From the NCBI GenBank assembly GCA_051294375.1, contig CM119263.1:5144740-5208739 (forward strand): DNA of 64,000 bases. The letters are read 5' to 3'. Shown here piece after piece: positions 48,629 to 58,758 of this stretch (position 1 is the first letter of the stretch; the number at the start of each line of letters is the position of its first letter). The notes under the pieces were generated by a model. The model saw nothing but the letters and a program-made list of their open reading frames with translations. It was not told where the DNA came from and searched no databases. This DNA comes from Paraspadella gotoi (lineage: Eukaryota; Chaetognatha). Position numbers and translations under genes: made by a program.

Positions 48629-49816
48629 TCAATAAGCGAACCTCATCTTCTCCGAGTATTTGAGATCCTCCAACGCCGGAAGGCAGGCGAAGTTGATCAT
48701 CGGGGGCGGGCCGCACATGACGACAAGCGTTTCCTCGCTCGGCGCCGGGAGGTGATCCCTGATCATCTCCGAGTTTACGAAGCCTTTGCTATAGCTCCAG
48801 CCATCTTGGGGGCGATCCAAGGTATACCAGAGATGGAATCGGCCTCGGTTTTGGGCTTGGATCTCCTCCAACTCGTCCCTCAACAGGATGTCGTCTTCGG
48901 TCTGATTGGCGAAGAGGAGCCACATCTCGCTCCGATCTCTATGGTCCTTGAGAATCGCGCGAATCAACTGCAGCATCGGGGTGATACCCGTTCCGCCGGC
49001 GATCATTCCGATCTGGAATCGACAACAACCACCATTAGTAATTCATTTTGTCTAATTAGTACAAGTTAGCTTTTTTTTTTGCCTTCCTGACGTGTCGGAC
49101 TTCCGGAAGGTCAGACTGTTTCTTCTCCTTGATCAAAAACTTTCCCCGGCCTGCGTAGACGAGAAGGCCGGAAGGTCCGCGGAAGTTGATTGTGCTGCCG
49201 AGTTCCATGTTGTTGAGATGCTGCGACATTTTCCCGCCATCGGGGAATCGAGGGTGGACGCCTTTGAAGTAGACTTTGATGACGAGGTCGACGTATCCGA
49301 GTTCATCGTCGCTGGAAGTCGGCGTGTAGGGGCGAATCACCAGCTCTCCGTTTATTCTGGAAAGAAAGGTTCTACGTATGTATAAATTTAAAAAGGACTA
49401 ACAGCCTTACAACACCTAAATACAAGCCCTGAAAATTGTTTTTTCCGATAAACCAAATTTCGTCGATCACACCTGGCAGAGAGATAGACGTGCTGACCGA
49501 CGGGGAGACCGAGGGCGTGTTCGTCGGAAGGCAGAGCGAATCTGAATCGTCGAGTGTCGTGACTGATCTCCTCCTATTCACCAAAATAGTATTAAAAAAT
49601 AAAAATACATAATTCAAAATTAAATCAAGATTCACAAATAGAAAAGCGTGAATTCCTCACCCGATCGACGAGTTGAAGCGGGTAGTTGATCTTCGGATCC
49701 TCGAGCGTCACTTTTCTCTTCTTCTTCGTCGTCAACCGTCTCCATCCGAGAATGGTGACGGCGACGACGCCCAAGGCCACGCCCACTCCGATACCCACTT
49801 GAGCCGTGGTCACCAT
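48629..49816 (-). CDS. NADH-cytochrome b5 reductase (CYB5R1/3-like)
   Basis: Membrane-anchored FAD enzyme passing electrons from NADH to cytochrome b5. Four exons: 49661-49816, 49473-49573, 49083-49356, 48629-49012, giving 304 aa (human CYB5R1 305, CYB5R3 301). The N-terminal hydrophobic anchor (about residues 7-25) precedes [18 protein letters not shown]. The flavin-binding [21 protein letters not shown], the NAD-binding [20 protein letters not shown] and CGPPPM follow. The C terminus SEKMRFAY resembles CYB5R1. Intron 3 (49,013-49,082) appears to start with GC rather than GT. Placing the junction there restores the conserved spacing between the RHVRK and GMIAGG segments. The start is chosen at gccgccATGg, a good Kozak context. 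Confidence 0.95.
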
Positions 49817-50090
49817 GGCGGCGCGATAGCTTTCGACCGCGTCAATCTGATTTAAACCGCGAATTTGAAGAACGATAAAATTGAAAAAGAGGTTTAACAT
49901 TCGAAAAATAAAAATCCAACAGCCAAAACAGTTACCAACAGCCAATAAAAAGAGCCAACAACCGAATAGAAATGTAAAGCGCCTCAAAAAATAATTCGAT
50001 AAAAAACTATTGTCTTGTAGAGTATTGAACATTGCGATTTGTCAAAGCTTAAAAAAATAATCGAGCGATAAAAAAAAAGGGACGGAATTG

Positions 50091-51984
50091 TCAAGTTCGG
50101 CAAGAATTAATGGCAGCGTCGACGTCGGGCAGATTCTGGATCAAAGGATCGATATCGTCCGACTTTTTCGACGGAGACAAGAGACGCCATCTGGTGGAGA
50201 AGAAGACGACGAAGGCGACGAGTCCCGCGCCGACGATCATAAGGCACAACTCCGCGATGGTCATCATCAAGAGCGGCGTCGTGACGCGACTCTTTAGCTG
50301 ACCCGCGGAATCTTCGTCCAGAGCCGCAGTCTCTTCAATCCAAACCATTGGCAAGATGAGATCGTCGGGGAACTTTTGGAAATATTTGGACCAGACTGGA
50401 TGGTTTTTCACGAAGGCGTTGACTTGGAGCCGTTTGGCCGCGTCCATTACTGTCCCTAGATTTGAAAGGTGATAAAACTGTGAGGCGAGGAGAGAGTTTT
50501 AACCGGAAAAGCCACGACTCACCAGTCCATGGTTCCATCTTGAGATAAGTCTCGTGTTCTTCGCGATTCGGATGTAGACCCAAGATCCTGGATTGATACT
50601 CCTCATCCGCCTGATACAAATGCGGCAGGGAAGAGATGACCGGCGCGCCCATTTGACAACTGGACAGATTCAAGACTCCGGCTCCGAGGCAGTGGGCATC
50701 GTCCGGCGTGCAAAAGCAGAGGTTGCCCGGGTTGACGGAAGTGTTGGCGAAGACGTTGACGGGGACGACGAATCGATAGCCGGGAATTCCGTGGACGCTC
50801 GTGTCGGATTCGAAATTCAAGTGAATCGATCTGAAAATCGACATTGAATTTTGTTCTTTACTTTCTTTCCCCCAAATATTGTGAATCATTTGTGAAAATG
50901 ACCAGATTTTATAGAATTTGAACCTGAAATATGGTCTTGCTGTATTATTATCTTTTAAGAGAGATGGAGGGCACCATAGCCAGTCCAAAGTCAGGGGAAA
51001 GCAAACTTATTTATCTAATGAATAAATGATTTCTTTTATATTGGTTGTCCATTGCGGTTACTTACAGTGAGAGAAACAAACCGCTGCCGCCATCGCAAAA
51101 TTTTCGCTCAACAAAAGAGAAAAAACGAACCTGCAAATGTCCGTCGAGTAGAGATAGAGCGTGTCCTCTCGCGAGATAAATGGATGATAAAATGTCCCGT
51201 CGGTTCCGTTGATGGCATTGCAGTATGGAGTTCGCCAGACGTTCAATGCGGATCGATTGTTCCACGAAAGGATCGTCGCCTCCTCATCCACGCCCCCTAG
51301 TCCCGTACGAACGAGATATTCTCCGTCGTCGCTCTCGTTCTTGTTCAAGAACCAACCGAAATCCGTGAAGGGAATTAGATCCGGTTTTATTTTTTTCAAC
51401 TCGATCAATAGAGGAACTGGATAACCCCAAAGCCATTGCTCCACCGTTCGCTCCTCGAAGAGGCTCGACTTCGTTTGCCAAAAGATCAGCTCCAACGGGG
51501 TCCTCTCGTAAAAGGGCAAGCCCGTCGTTTCCTGCAGAACCGTCAAAAAGGGAAAATTGGGGAGTCTGATGATGTCGGATTCGTCGCCGTCACTGAGGTC
51601 CGGTTCGAAGCTAAAGACGCGATTCTCTCGATAGGAGACGCTCTCTCCGTCGTCGTGAAACGTCACGTTCTGTTTGTGACGCTTCTCCGAGTAGACGTAA
51701 GGTCCCTTCTCTAGAAGAAGCGGCTTTTCGCCGGCGAAAATCTCCGACGGGTTGACGACGTGAAAGAGGCGGAACTTGACGAAGATCGGGACTGGCACGT
51801 CGGTCCACGCGCGGAAGATGGCGTTGGAGTCGTCGGAGGCGGAAGCGGAGGCGGGATCGCGGATCGGGAGACTGGAGGCGATCTCGGAATCGATTATCTT
51901 ACGTAAAACGGGAATTAAGACGATACCGGAGACGAAGAGGAAAAGTCCGACGAACAATATTATTGTCAGTTTCATTCGCGTCAT
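50091..51984 (-). CDS. CD36/SCARB-family scavenger receptor
   Basis: Two-pass membrane glycoprotein of the CD36 family (SR-B1, LIMP-2, CD36), which binds or transfers lipids. Three exons: 51131-51984, 50523-50830, 50091-50455, giving 508 aa. An N-terminal membrane segment (about residues 5-28), a large ectodomain with several N-glycosylation sequons (NVT, NRS, NGT, NTS, NLS), family landmarks (GPYVYSE, FYERTPLELIFWQTKSSLFE, the cysteine-rich CFCTPDDAHCLGAGVLNLSSC, TYLKMEPWTG, KRLQVNAFVK), and a C-terminal membrane segment with a short cytoplasmic tail. The paralog within the family cannot be assigned from sequence. A possible alternative start is Met4. Intron 1 carries a SINE tail fragment. 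Confidence 0.94.
50955..51055 (+). repeat. SINE fragment in scavenger receptor intron 1
   Basis: Sense-plus fragment with cagtccaaagtcaggggaaa, then aatgaataaatgatttctt and tatattggttgt, which matches the 3' part of the family seen at 23,500 and 19,219. Confidence 0.5.
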
Positions 51985-52009
51985 TTTTTTAAATTTTAAT
52001 GCTTCGTTT

Positions 52010-52634
52010 TAGTTCATTTCTTCCTGTCTTTAGGCCAGCTAGTGATCTGGATTTCAAATGATAAAAGATACGTAGGAATATTTTGTATAAATTCGTAAAA
52101 AAATTAACGGTTTATAATAAAAAAAATTGCCATAAACTTATAAAAGAAAAATGACTAACAATTGGAAAATAATATTAGTAGAAAAAACAAATGCTAAAAA
52201 AATAAAATACGGTCCACAACTGCGAATTTTAGCACCGATTAAAATCCTCCAAAAGCTAAATACCAGTAACTAAGGATCCGAATACGATTTAGTTAAAACG
52301 ACGCGTTACACCCTAATTAACAGGAGCTCAAATAATATTATGCTTTGATAATGACGATTTCCGAACGAAACGTTTAAAATTAATACTTTTGAACGTTTAA
52401 ATTATTAACCAGGGTTTTCTTTTCCGGTCTTAATGACAATGCTTTCATGAAATTTAATGGATAACTTTTTTAAATTAGTTTAGGAAAGTTAAGATGTAGC
52501 TCTTTGCAAGATTGCTTTTTACAAAGATTTAAATGCTGGAAAGTTACATAACTGCAGAGCGATTTACCTTAAACCCTAAGTAATCATGAAACATTGTTTT
52601 TTCTACACTGTTCTAAGGTCAGATTCCCTCAGAA
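52010..52634. other. Intergenic, no gene seen
   Basis: AT-rich spacer between the OSGIN gene (3' side) and the scavenger receptor promoter side. No feature recognised. Confidence 0.6.
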
Positions 52635-52964
52635 TTAAATTATTTGGGTAACAACTTTAGCCGAGCCATGGAGACAGATATGACGTGATAAAGGAAAAGC
52701 CTTAATAACATCAAGCCTGAAACAGTGAGAGGAACGAATAAGCTCTTCGACACTCAAGTGGTTCGACGTGCATTTGGCAGTTTCTTCGATAAGCGATTGA
52801 TTGATCTTTAACGTAGTAATCTCCAAATAAATGCCCTTGATTATGATACAATCCAAATAATGATCGAACAATTTGTCCTCGCGAGAAAAACCAACGCAAG
52901 GAAAAAGAATCAATTTTGTTTCCAGCTGATCTAAAATTTTCTTTAAGTATTTCTACCGCTACAG
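52635..52964 (-). CDS. Unrecognised short coding-like frame
   Basis: An open frame of 92 residues from its ATG at 52,913. The same frame stays open about 17 codons further upstream (from about 52,964). Residue composition is balanced and unlike the low-complexity frames of the window (for example YLEITTLKINQSLIEETAKC, then LSVEELIRSSHCFRLDVIKA). I recognise no domain. It lies 170 bp downstream of the OSGIN stop, on the same strand. It could be a small gene, an alternative 3' exon of OSGIN, or a decayed fragment. Weakly supported. Confidence 0.25.
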
Positions 52965-53084
52965 TTTCCGGTTTATATTAAGAAACATCTTTGAACATAT
53001 CACCCATGATAGACGATCGATAACACGTAATCACATAGGACTATCACAAATTCTTTTCCCCCTGATTCTAGGAAATGTCCATTT

Positions 53085-56071
53085 CTACATCAACTTCCAG
53101 AGATGGCTCGTGATACCCAGAGCCCCTCCTCGCAAGAATCTCACAAAATTGTCCCCAACCAATGGACCTGAAAGGAAATTAAAACTGGGAAAATCATAAA
53201 GAGAAGAAACAAACCTTTAAAAAATCTCACCCATCGCGAAAAGATTCGACTCTTTGGTGCATTCGTAGGTGAAAACGTTAATTTCGAGAGGATTGGTCGC
53301 AGAGTCGATGGTTGTAGGTTCTTTGGCGATTCCAAGAAGGCGTCCCTCCTATGACATAGAAAAACGATTAGGATCGGAAATAATTCTCTTTCACCCCGAC
53401 CAACCGTGCAGACCTGCTCGAGAAAATCGAGTGTGGGTCTCGCGCCTGCGCAGATGAGGACTCCACCGCATTTGATCTTCTTCTCCGTTTTGGTCTCGCG
53501 TTCGCGAATGACGACTTCGCCGCCTTCTAGAAACCTGGACACAGTATAGCCTGTGTTGAAGGAAGAAAAAAGGTAAGACAAATATTGACTAGCAACTTTG
53601 GTTCATTTCAGGTGAGTGATGAGATTGCAGCAATTTAGAATATGCCTCACATCTTTTGATTTTATTTTCTGAAAAGTTTTTTTTTATTTTATGACTATTT
53701 TTAATAAGTTTTAATAATGGTTTAATTTTCCTTCCCTACCTTGAAAAGCGAGATAGCATTGCGTACAACCGCCGCTCTCAGGATCCTGTTGCCCGTTCAT
53801 CATCGCGAATACTTTGTGATACTCCGGGAAAAGCGCCGGAGGAAGATTGTGAAAGATAAGGGAAGGATTGTTGCACTTGCAACGGAAGACGTGAACGACG
53901 GGAATTCCTTTGGATCTGGTTCAGAATAAATTATTATCGATTTAGGCTTCGCATGACCCACCTTATCCAATACCCCACCTAACCTAACCCACCCTCACCC
54001 TCCTCCCCAACCAATAATAACCTGGCGATGGTGATGGCGTCCGCGGCGGTGAGGCCCGCCCCCACGATCATCAGCGGAAGCGAAGAGTCGCAGACGTGAG
54101 AGAGCGGCCTGGAGCTTCTGGAGCGCCGCCTGGGTCGCTCCTCCTCGACGACATCGCTCGACCACTCTTCCTCGCCGGTCCTTTTGCTCTTCTTCGTCTT
54201 GGCCACCGGAACTAAGAGGCCACCGACGATGGCCTCCTCCAGTTCACCAAAGGAATGCATAACGTAAGGGTAATCGTCTTCGCCTTCAACCTGGAGGAAA
54301 TCGCGATGTCAGTTGAGACGAAAAACGAATAACTTTGTAAGAGATTTAAGTATCTCAATCTCATTTACCTACTGTGTTTTGATTAGGCAATTAATAGTTA
54401 TAGCTTTTTAATCTGGTACTGTTAGATAAATAATCTTTAATTCCTTTATGGAATATTGATTCTACATCGGTCCGCCTCGCCACGACCGCGACGTCGATCA
54501 ATCGATTACCGCGAACAAAAGGGCAACTTGGTAATAAGGCGTATCCTTGCAATATTATTTGACTAATCCCTAAGCAATAAGCATTTGAGAATATGAATCT
54601 CTTATCAAATACGAATACGAATAAAATTCAGTAATTTGAGAAATTAATATAAAAAAATATTTATCTCTGATATAGAAACTTATCCATAATAATCAAATCA
54701 AACTAAATCTAATGAAGCAAAGAGTTAATTTAAATAACAGAAAAAGCTAGATAAAGAACTAACTTTAACAACTCGAAGTCAAAGTTACAGCCGCACTTGA
54801 AATCCCCTCACCTCCAACTTGCGCGGTCGATCGTGAGCGCCGGTGGCCAGCACCACATGAGCGGCTTTGGTGATTCTCTCTTCCACCTCCGTCCGTCCAT
54901 TCCCGACGTATTTGCGGTAAGTGGACCTCACCTCCCAATATCCTTTCTGCGAGTGATAACAACCGCATTTGTTGCAAACTTCTTCTTCACCTGAATCGAA
55001 ATTGAATCGGTTGAAATCAACAGTTGTAACAGTTATAATAATTAATAATTGGAATCAGGACGAAAAATCGAATCATTAGCAACGTTAATTATTAATTATG
55101 TAAAAACGAAAACAGAATTAGCTCAGTCCTAACCAGTTTCCGAATCGACCAGCTCTGAGCAAGGGTTGACTTTCTTCACCGAAGTGACGGTGGTGTAGCT
55201 GTAAAAATTTCTTTCCAAATCGTTTTGTCGCACGTAGTCGAGATAGTAAGCGGCGATGTCTCCCACCTAAGAATAAAACCCAATCGAATCAATTATCGTT
55301 CGCTGTTTGTCACATGCAGTCGGCAACGCCACGGGCGCGGGGTGCAAAGGCTTACTTTGACCCTTTGCCCGATGGGCTCCTTCGGGTGCGAGTTTTGTCT
55401 CCAAGACTGAAAATCCATCCCGGGAAGTTCCATCCAAGATCCGGCGGAAACCGTGAGCAAGGAAGACTCGATAGTGTTCCAAGATCCTCCTAAGAGCAAC
55501 GACAGAATGTAAAGCAAACACAGAGACCATTTCCGAGAAATGCTCCCCAACTCACCCGGAGCTCCTCTTCCGAAGACGGCGTAGTCGATGGCTTTCTCAG
55601 GAAAATGACGAAACTCTACGCAAGAGGGATGCTGATCGCCAACGTCTGCCTTGGGCTGCGTCAACGCATCAAAGAGGACGGCCAATGGGTTGGAGGAACG
55701 ACCTTCCAGGCCTTCGGAGAGGAAGGCCAAGTTTTGCTCGACCAGGGAAATCGAGGCGTCGATCTCTGGAAGGCACAATATTGAGTCAGTCTCTGTCTGT
55801 CTCTCGCCGTCTCTATCTCTCTCTCTTTCTTACCCGACAAGTGCCACTGCAGTATCTCGTCCGGGTGGGAGACTCCATTGTAAAAGGGCCAATTCCCAGA
55901 AAGGAAATACGCAAGGCAGATGGCCGAAGGTCCGTTGCCGATGACGGCCACTTTGGTCTTGGCGGGTGGCGCGTCCAGACCCGTGTCGGAACAGGCCCGA
56001 CCCGCGGCCTCCTTCGTTTCCGAGGTCGTTGATTCGGAGACGGCGGCGACTCCCTCCGTCCCGGATGACAT
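53085..56071 (-). CDS. OSGIN-family flavoprotein (oxidative stress-induced growth inhibitor)
   Basis: Homologue of OSGIN1/OSGIN2, FAD/NAD(P)-binding proteins related to flavin monooxygenases and linked to stress-induced growth inhibition in mammals. Ten exons, ends 5' to 3': 56071-55834, 55765-55556, 55489-55356, 55266-55134, 54990-54812, 54290-54022, 53915-53740, 53550-53414, 53348-53231, 53167-53085, giving 558 aa. A dinucleotide-binding VAVIGNGPSAICLAYFLSG lies near residues 41-59. DEILQWHLSG, GSWMELPGMDFQSWR, VGDIAAYYLDYV, HVVLATGAHDRP, a second nucleotide-binding MIVGAGLTAADA, FRCKCNNPSLIFHNLP, and a C-terminal GPLVGDNFVRFLRGGALGI follow. An insertion rich in Lys/Arg/Glu/Ser (exon 6) precedes the second motif. 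All introns are GT-AG and in frame. Confidence 0.93.
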
Positions 56072-56075
56072 GATT

Positions 56076-56549
56076 CCTTCGCGTCTCTCAAAAATGAGGA
56101 TTTCAAGCGGCAGCTTTTTTTAGTTTCGCGGATTGTGGCGAGGAATCGCGCCGTGGAATCGAAATGCATCTGAGGAAAGGAAAAGCAGGGATGTACGTAG
56201 GGGTCAAACCTCTTTTTTTTTCAAAATCTCAACTCACCTTTCGTGATTCCCCACATTTTTCGGTCTTAAAAAAAGCAAAGCGAGTATTAAAACTTAAAAA
56301 AGTTGAGGAAAGAAAGAAAGGAAACTTAACATCTGCAAGCAGCTCTCTTGTGAGAATTACAAGCAGCCTACAAGCATTGACCCTAGAGAATAAAAGAAAA
56401 AAGAATTCCGCATGTCATTTTAAGAATGTCTTAAGTAACACCAAATGTAAATAAACAAATTTCGGTATAAATAAGTCATCGCCAAAAAGAGAGGGAGAGA
56501 GAGAAAGGGAGAGGAGAGAAAGATACGACGTCGGCCGTCGAAGTGTCAT
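56076..56549. other. Spacer between MPV17L2-like and OSGIN genes
   Basis: About 470 bp with a purine-rich (GA)n stretch at 56,486-56,522 just after the MPV17L2-like stop. No gene seen. Confidence 0.6.
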
Positions 56550-57281
56550 TCACTTGACTTTTTCACCGTCTTTGTCGTCGTCGTCGAAAATTACGTGAGA
56601 CTGCAACATGTCGAAGAAGAACGAGACAGAGTTGTCGAATAAAACTCTAAATCGGAGGGGAATGAGATAAAAGTTGACGAACTGAGCGGGCGGCCAAATG
56701 CACCACTCGGCCGTGTAGAGGAAGACGCCTTTGGTGAGGATGTTGTCGAGTATCCCTCGCCAGGGAGTTCCCTGCATGACGCCCAACGTCGTCAGAAACA
56801 CGGAGAGACAAAAGGGAGAAAAAATAATCTGATCCACGAGGATTTTCTTTATGATGGCGACGGGATTTTTGCCAGGCATCAGTCGGTGGAGCAAGAGGTA
56901 CCAAAAGTGGCAACAAGGTCCGATGGAGAGTCCGGCGAGAGAGAGGTTGAGCGTTCGACGCCGATCGAATCCTTTTCGTTGCCAGGATTGGACGACTGCG
57001 TCGCCGATTCCGTTCATGACGCAACAAATGAGAGTGTTCGAGTAGAGGAGATTGTGGTCGGCGAAGGCGATTTTCGCCGCGCGACGAATGAGGTTCCTTT
57101 CGTCGCGGATCCATTTCGTCGAGCGACCAACGACGTTGCGATCGTCACGCGACCATTTCGCCGCGCGACGAATCAAGTTCGACTTGGAGTCTCGTTCCGA
57201 CTTCGCGAATTCGCGGATCGAGAGAAACTGACGACGACGTCTCAAAAAGTTTCGAGACGTCGGCAGAAAGTTTTTCATCAT
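56550..57281 (-). CDS. MPV17/PMP22-family membrane protein, MPV17L2-like
   Basis: A 243-residue single-exon protein with the Mpv17/PMP22 domain from about residue 75: LLYSNTLICCVMNGIGDAVV, the GPCCHFWYLLLHRLMPG segment, KKILVDQIIFSPF, and the signature WPPAQFVNFYLIPLRFRVLF. The arrangement is closest to MPV17L2, an inner-membrane protein linked to mitochondrial ribosome assembly (206 aa in humans). The N terminus is long and basic, as for mitochondrial import, and contains three tandem 14-residue units (residues 35-76). A consensus acceptor (ttcgctttcag, ending 57,294) lies 12 bp before the ATG. Only 98 bp separate this ATG from the GLRX5 stop. Confidence 0.88.
   Translation of the reverse strand: MMKNFLPTSRNFLRRRRQFLSIREFAKSERDSKSNLIRRAAKWSRDDRNVVGRSTKWIRDERNLIRRAAKIAFADHNLLYSNTLICCVMNGIGDAVVQSWQRKGFDRRRTLNLSLAGLSIGPCCHFWYLLLHRLMPGKNPVAIIKKILVDQIIFSPFCLSVFLTTLGVMQGTPWRGILDNILTKGVFLYTAEWCIWPPAQFVNFYLIPLRFRVLFDNSVSFFFDMLQSHVIFDDDDKDGEKVK
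57054..57179 (-). repeat. Coding 42 bp x3 tandem repeat in the MPV17L2-like N terminus
   Basis: Three 42 bp units encode NLIRRAAKWSRDDR, NVVGRSTKWIRDER and NLIRRAAKIAFADH. The basic, amphipathic units sit in the presumed targeting region, and the last unit runs into the conserved domain. Confidence 0.85.
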
Positions 57282-57293
57282 GACTCATGTTGG

Positions 57294-57308
57294 CTGAAAG
57301 CGAATTGG
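57294..57308 (-). promoter_or_regulatory. 3' splice site before the MPV17L2-like start
   Basis: ttcgctttcag ends 12 bp before the ATG. Only about 85 bp separate it from the GLRX5 stop, leaving little room for a separate first exon and intron. It is a candidate trans-splice acceptor. Confidence 0.5.
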
Positions 57309-57379
57309 GTATTTAAATTCAACGCAGCACAAGAAAGCAGATGGAAGTCCGCAACGCAAACAAAAGTTTTCTCTTCCTC

Positions 57380-58033
57380 TCAGTCTGCCAAATCGGATTT
57401 GATGCCCACTTTTTTCAGTTCTTCGATCAAGTCTCCTTCCTGATGCATTTGGATCATGATGTCGCAGCCGCCGATGAATTCTCCGCCCATGTAAACCTGA
57501 TGGCGGAATAACAAGACCAGTCACAGTTTATTCCAACAAATTATTGGTTCCTGCAATTGCAAAGACACTCATGCCTTCATACCTGTGGAATTGTGGGCCA
57601 GTTGCTGTACTCTTTGATACCTTGTCTCAATTCCTCGTCTTCAAGGACGTTGTAAGAATCGAACTTTGTGACTCCGTGCATTCGAAGAATCTGACAAACT
57701 GCGTTGCTGAACCCACACTGGGGTTGTTCAGGGGTTCCTTGTTTTTAAAATTTAAAATTTATAACAATGTATTGAAAGACTGGATAAGGTCGACTACTTA
57801 GATTAGAGATCACTCTCACCTTTCATAAACACCACGACGGGTTTCTCCTGCACCAGACTGTCGATGTGGTTCTTGATGGAAGGCTCTTCCGAGTACCAGC
57901 GTCGCTGAGGCAAAATCCGCGGATTCCAAGCGACTTTCAAGACGACGCTTTGACGCGAGGCCGTGGCGACGATCCCTCGAGCGGCCAAAAGAGGCAAACA
58001 TTTCCTCAAAGATCGATTCAGTTTCGTCGTCAT
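57380..58033 (-). CDS. GLRX5: Mitochondrial monothiol glutaredoxin 5
   Basis: CGFS-type glutaredoxin that carries [2Fe-2S] clusters from the ISCU scaffold to acceptor proteins in the mitochondrial matrix. Three exons: 57820-58033, 57583-57737, 57380-57496, giving 161 aa (human 157). A basic presequence (about 1-48) leads to KPVVVFMKG, then the active site QCGFSNAV (Cys79), [19 protein letters not shown], the cis-Pro [19 protein letters not shown], and the C-terminal helix [10 protein letters not shown]. Exon junctions are phase 1 and phase 0. The ATG is 71 bp after the SDHAF4 stop on the same strand, too close for a standard independent promoter. Confidence 0.95.
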
Positions 58034-58104
58034 TTCGAACCAGATTTATTTTTTTTCTTCCAAAGAGAGAGAAATCAAAATTGGGGCGAAAAAGAAAAAA
58101 AGGG

Positions 58105-58512
58105 TCAGAAATCGGTGACTCTCCCTTTTCTCTCCCAATCTCCGAATCGAGTGGGTTCGACTCCTTTAGGTCCGCCTCTTTCTCCAGTGACCTCGTTGAC
58201 CCAATCGTCCAAGGGCGAATCTTCGTCGTTAGTTTCGTCTTCGTCCTTCGTCTCCTTTCGCCTCTCTTCGGCCTCCGCAGCCGCCGCCGCAGCCGCCGCA
58301 GCTGCCGCCTCCTGCTTCTTCCCTTCCTCCAAATCGAATCTCCCAACGGGAGTGAAGGGCTTCTTGAGCGGAGGCGAACTTTGCTTCGCCCCGACGACGT
58401 GGGAGGTGGCGAAGGATCTAAGGTTCGGACGGGAGTGAAGTGACGACGACGACCACACCGACGACGATGAAAGTCGCGGGAGACAAAAGATCAAAGAGAA
58501 TCGAGAAGTCAT
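58105..58512 (-). CDS. SDHAF4: Succinate dehydrogenase assembly factor 4
   Basis: A 135-residue single-exon protein. The last 20 residues carry the SDHAF4 (DUF1674) signature with GPKGVEPTRFGDWERKGRVT followed by DF. SDHAF4 binds FAD-loaded SDHA in the mitochondrial matrix before Complex II assembly. The N terminus is Ser/Arg-rich, as for import (about 1-35). A run of 11 Ala (encoded by a GCN microsatellite) and a Glu/Asp-rich linker separate it from the conserved end. Length is close to the family norm (108 aa in human). Confidence 0.93.
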   Translation of the reverse strand: MTSRFSLIFCLPRLSSSSVWSSSSLHSRPNLRSFATSHVVGAKQSSPPLKKPFTPVGRFDLEEGKKQEAAAAAAAAAAAEAEERRKETKDEDETNDEDSPLDDWVNEVTGERGGPKGVEPTRFGDWERKGRVTDF

Positions 58513-58758
58513 TCGGTCAGAAGTTTAACTTTATATTTCTCGGAAATGAAAAAAACAAAAATAGAACGAAACGTAAATTTCGTTACAAAAAAAAAAAAAA
58601 AAAACCAAACAAACAAAAAAAAAAACAGCACGCGTAACATGAAAAATCAAATTCTGTAAAAAAAAAGTCAAATTCTAGAAACATTCGCGTTCCCGAAACT
58701 GTCTCTAGTTTTTTTATGTCTCTACACTTCGAATGGCCTGTCAGTTAGAAATGACCCG

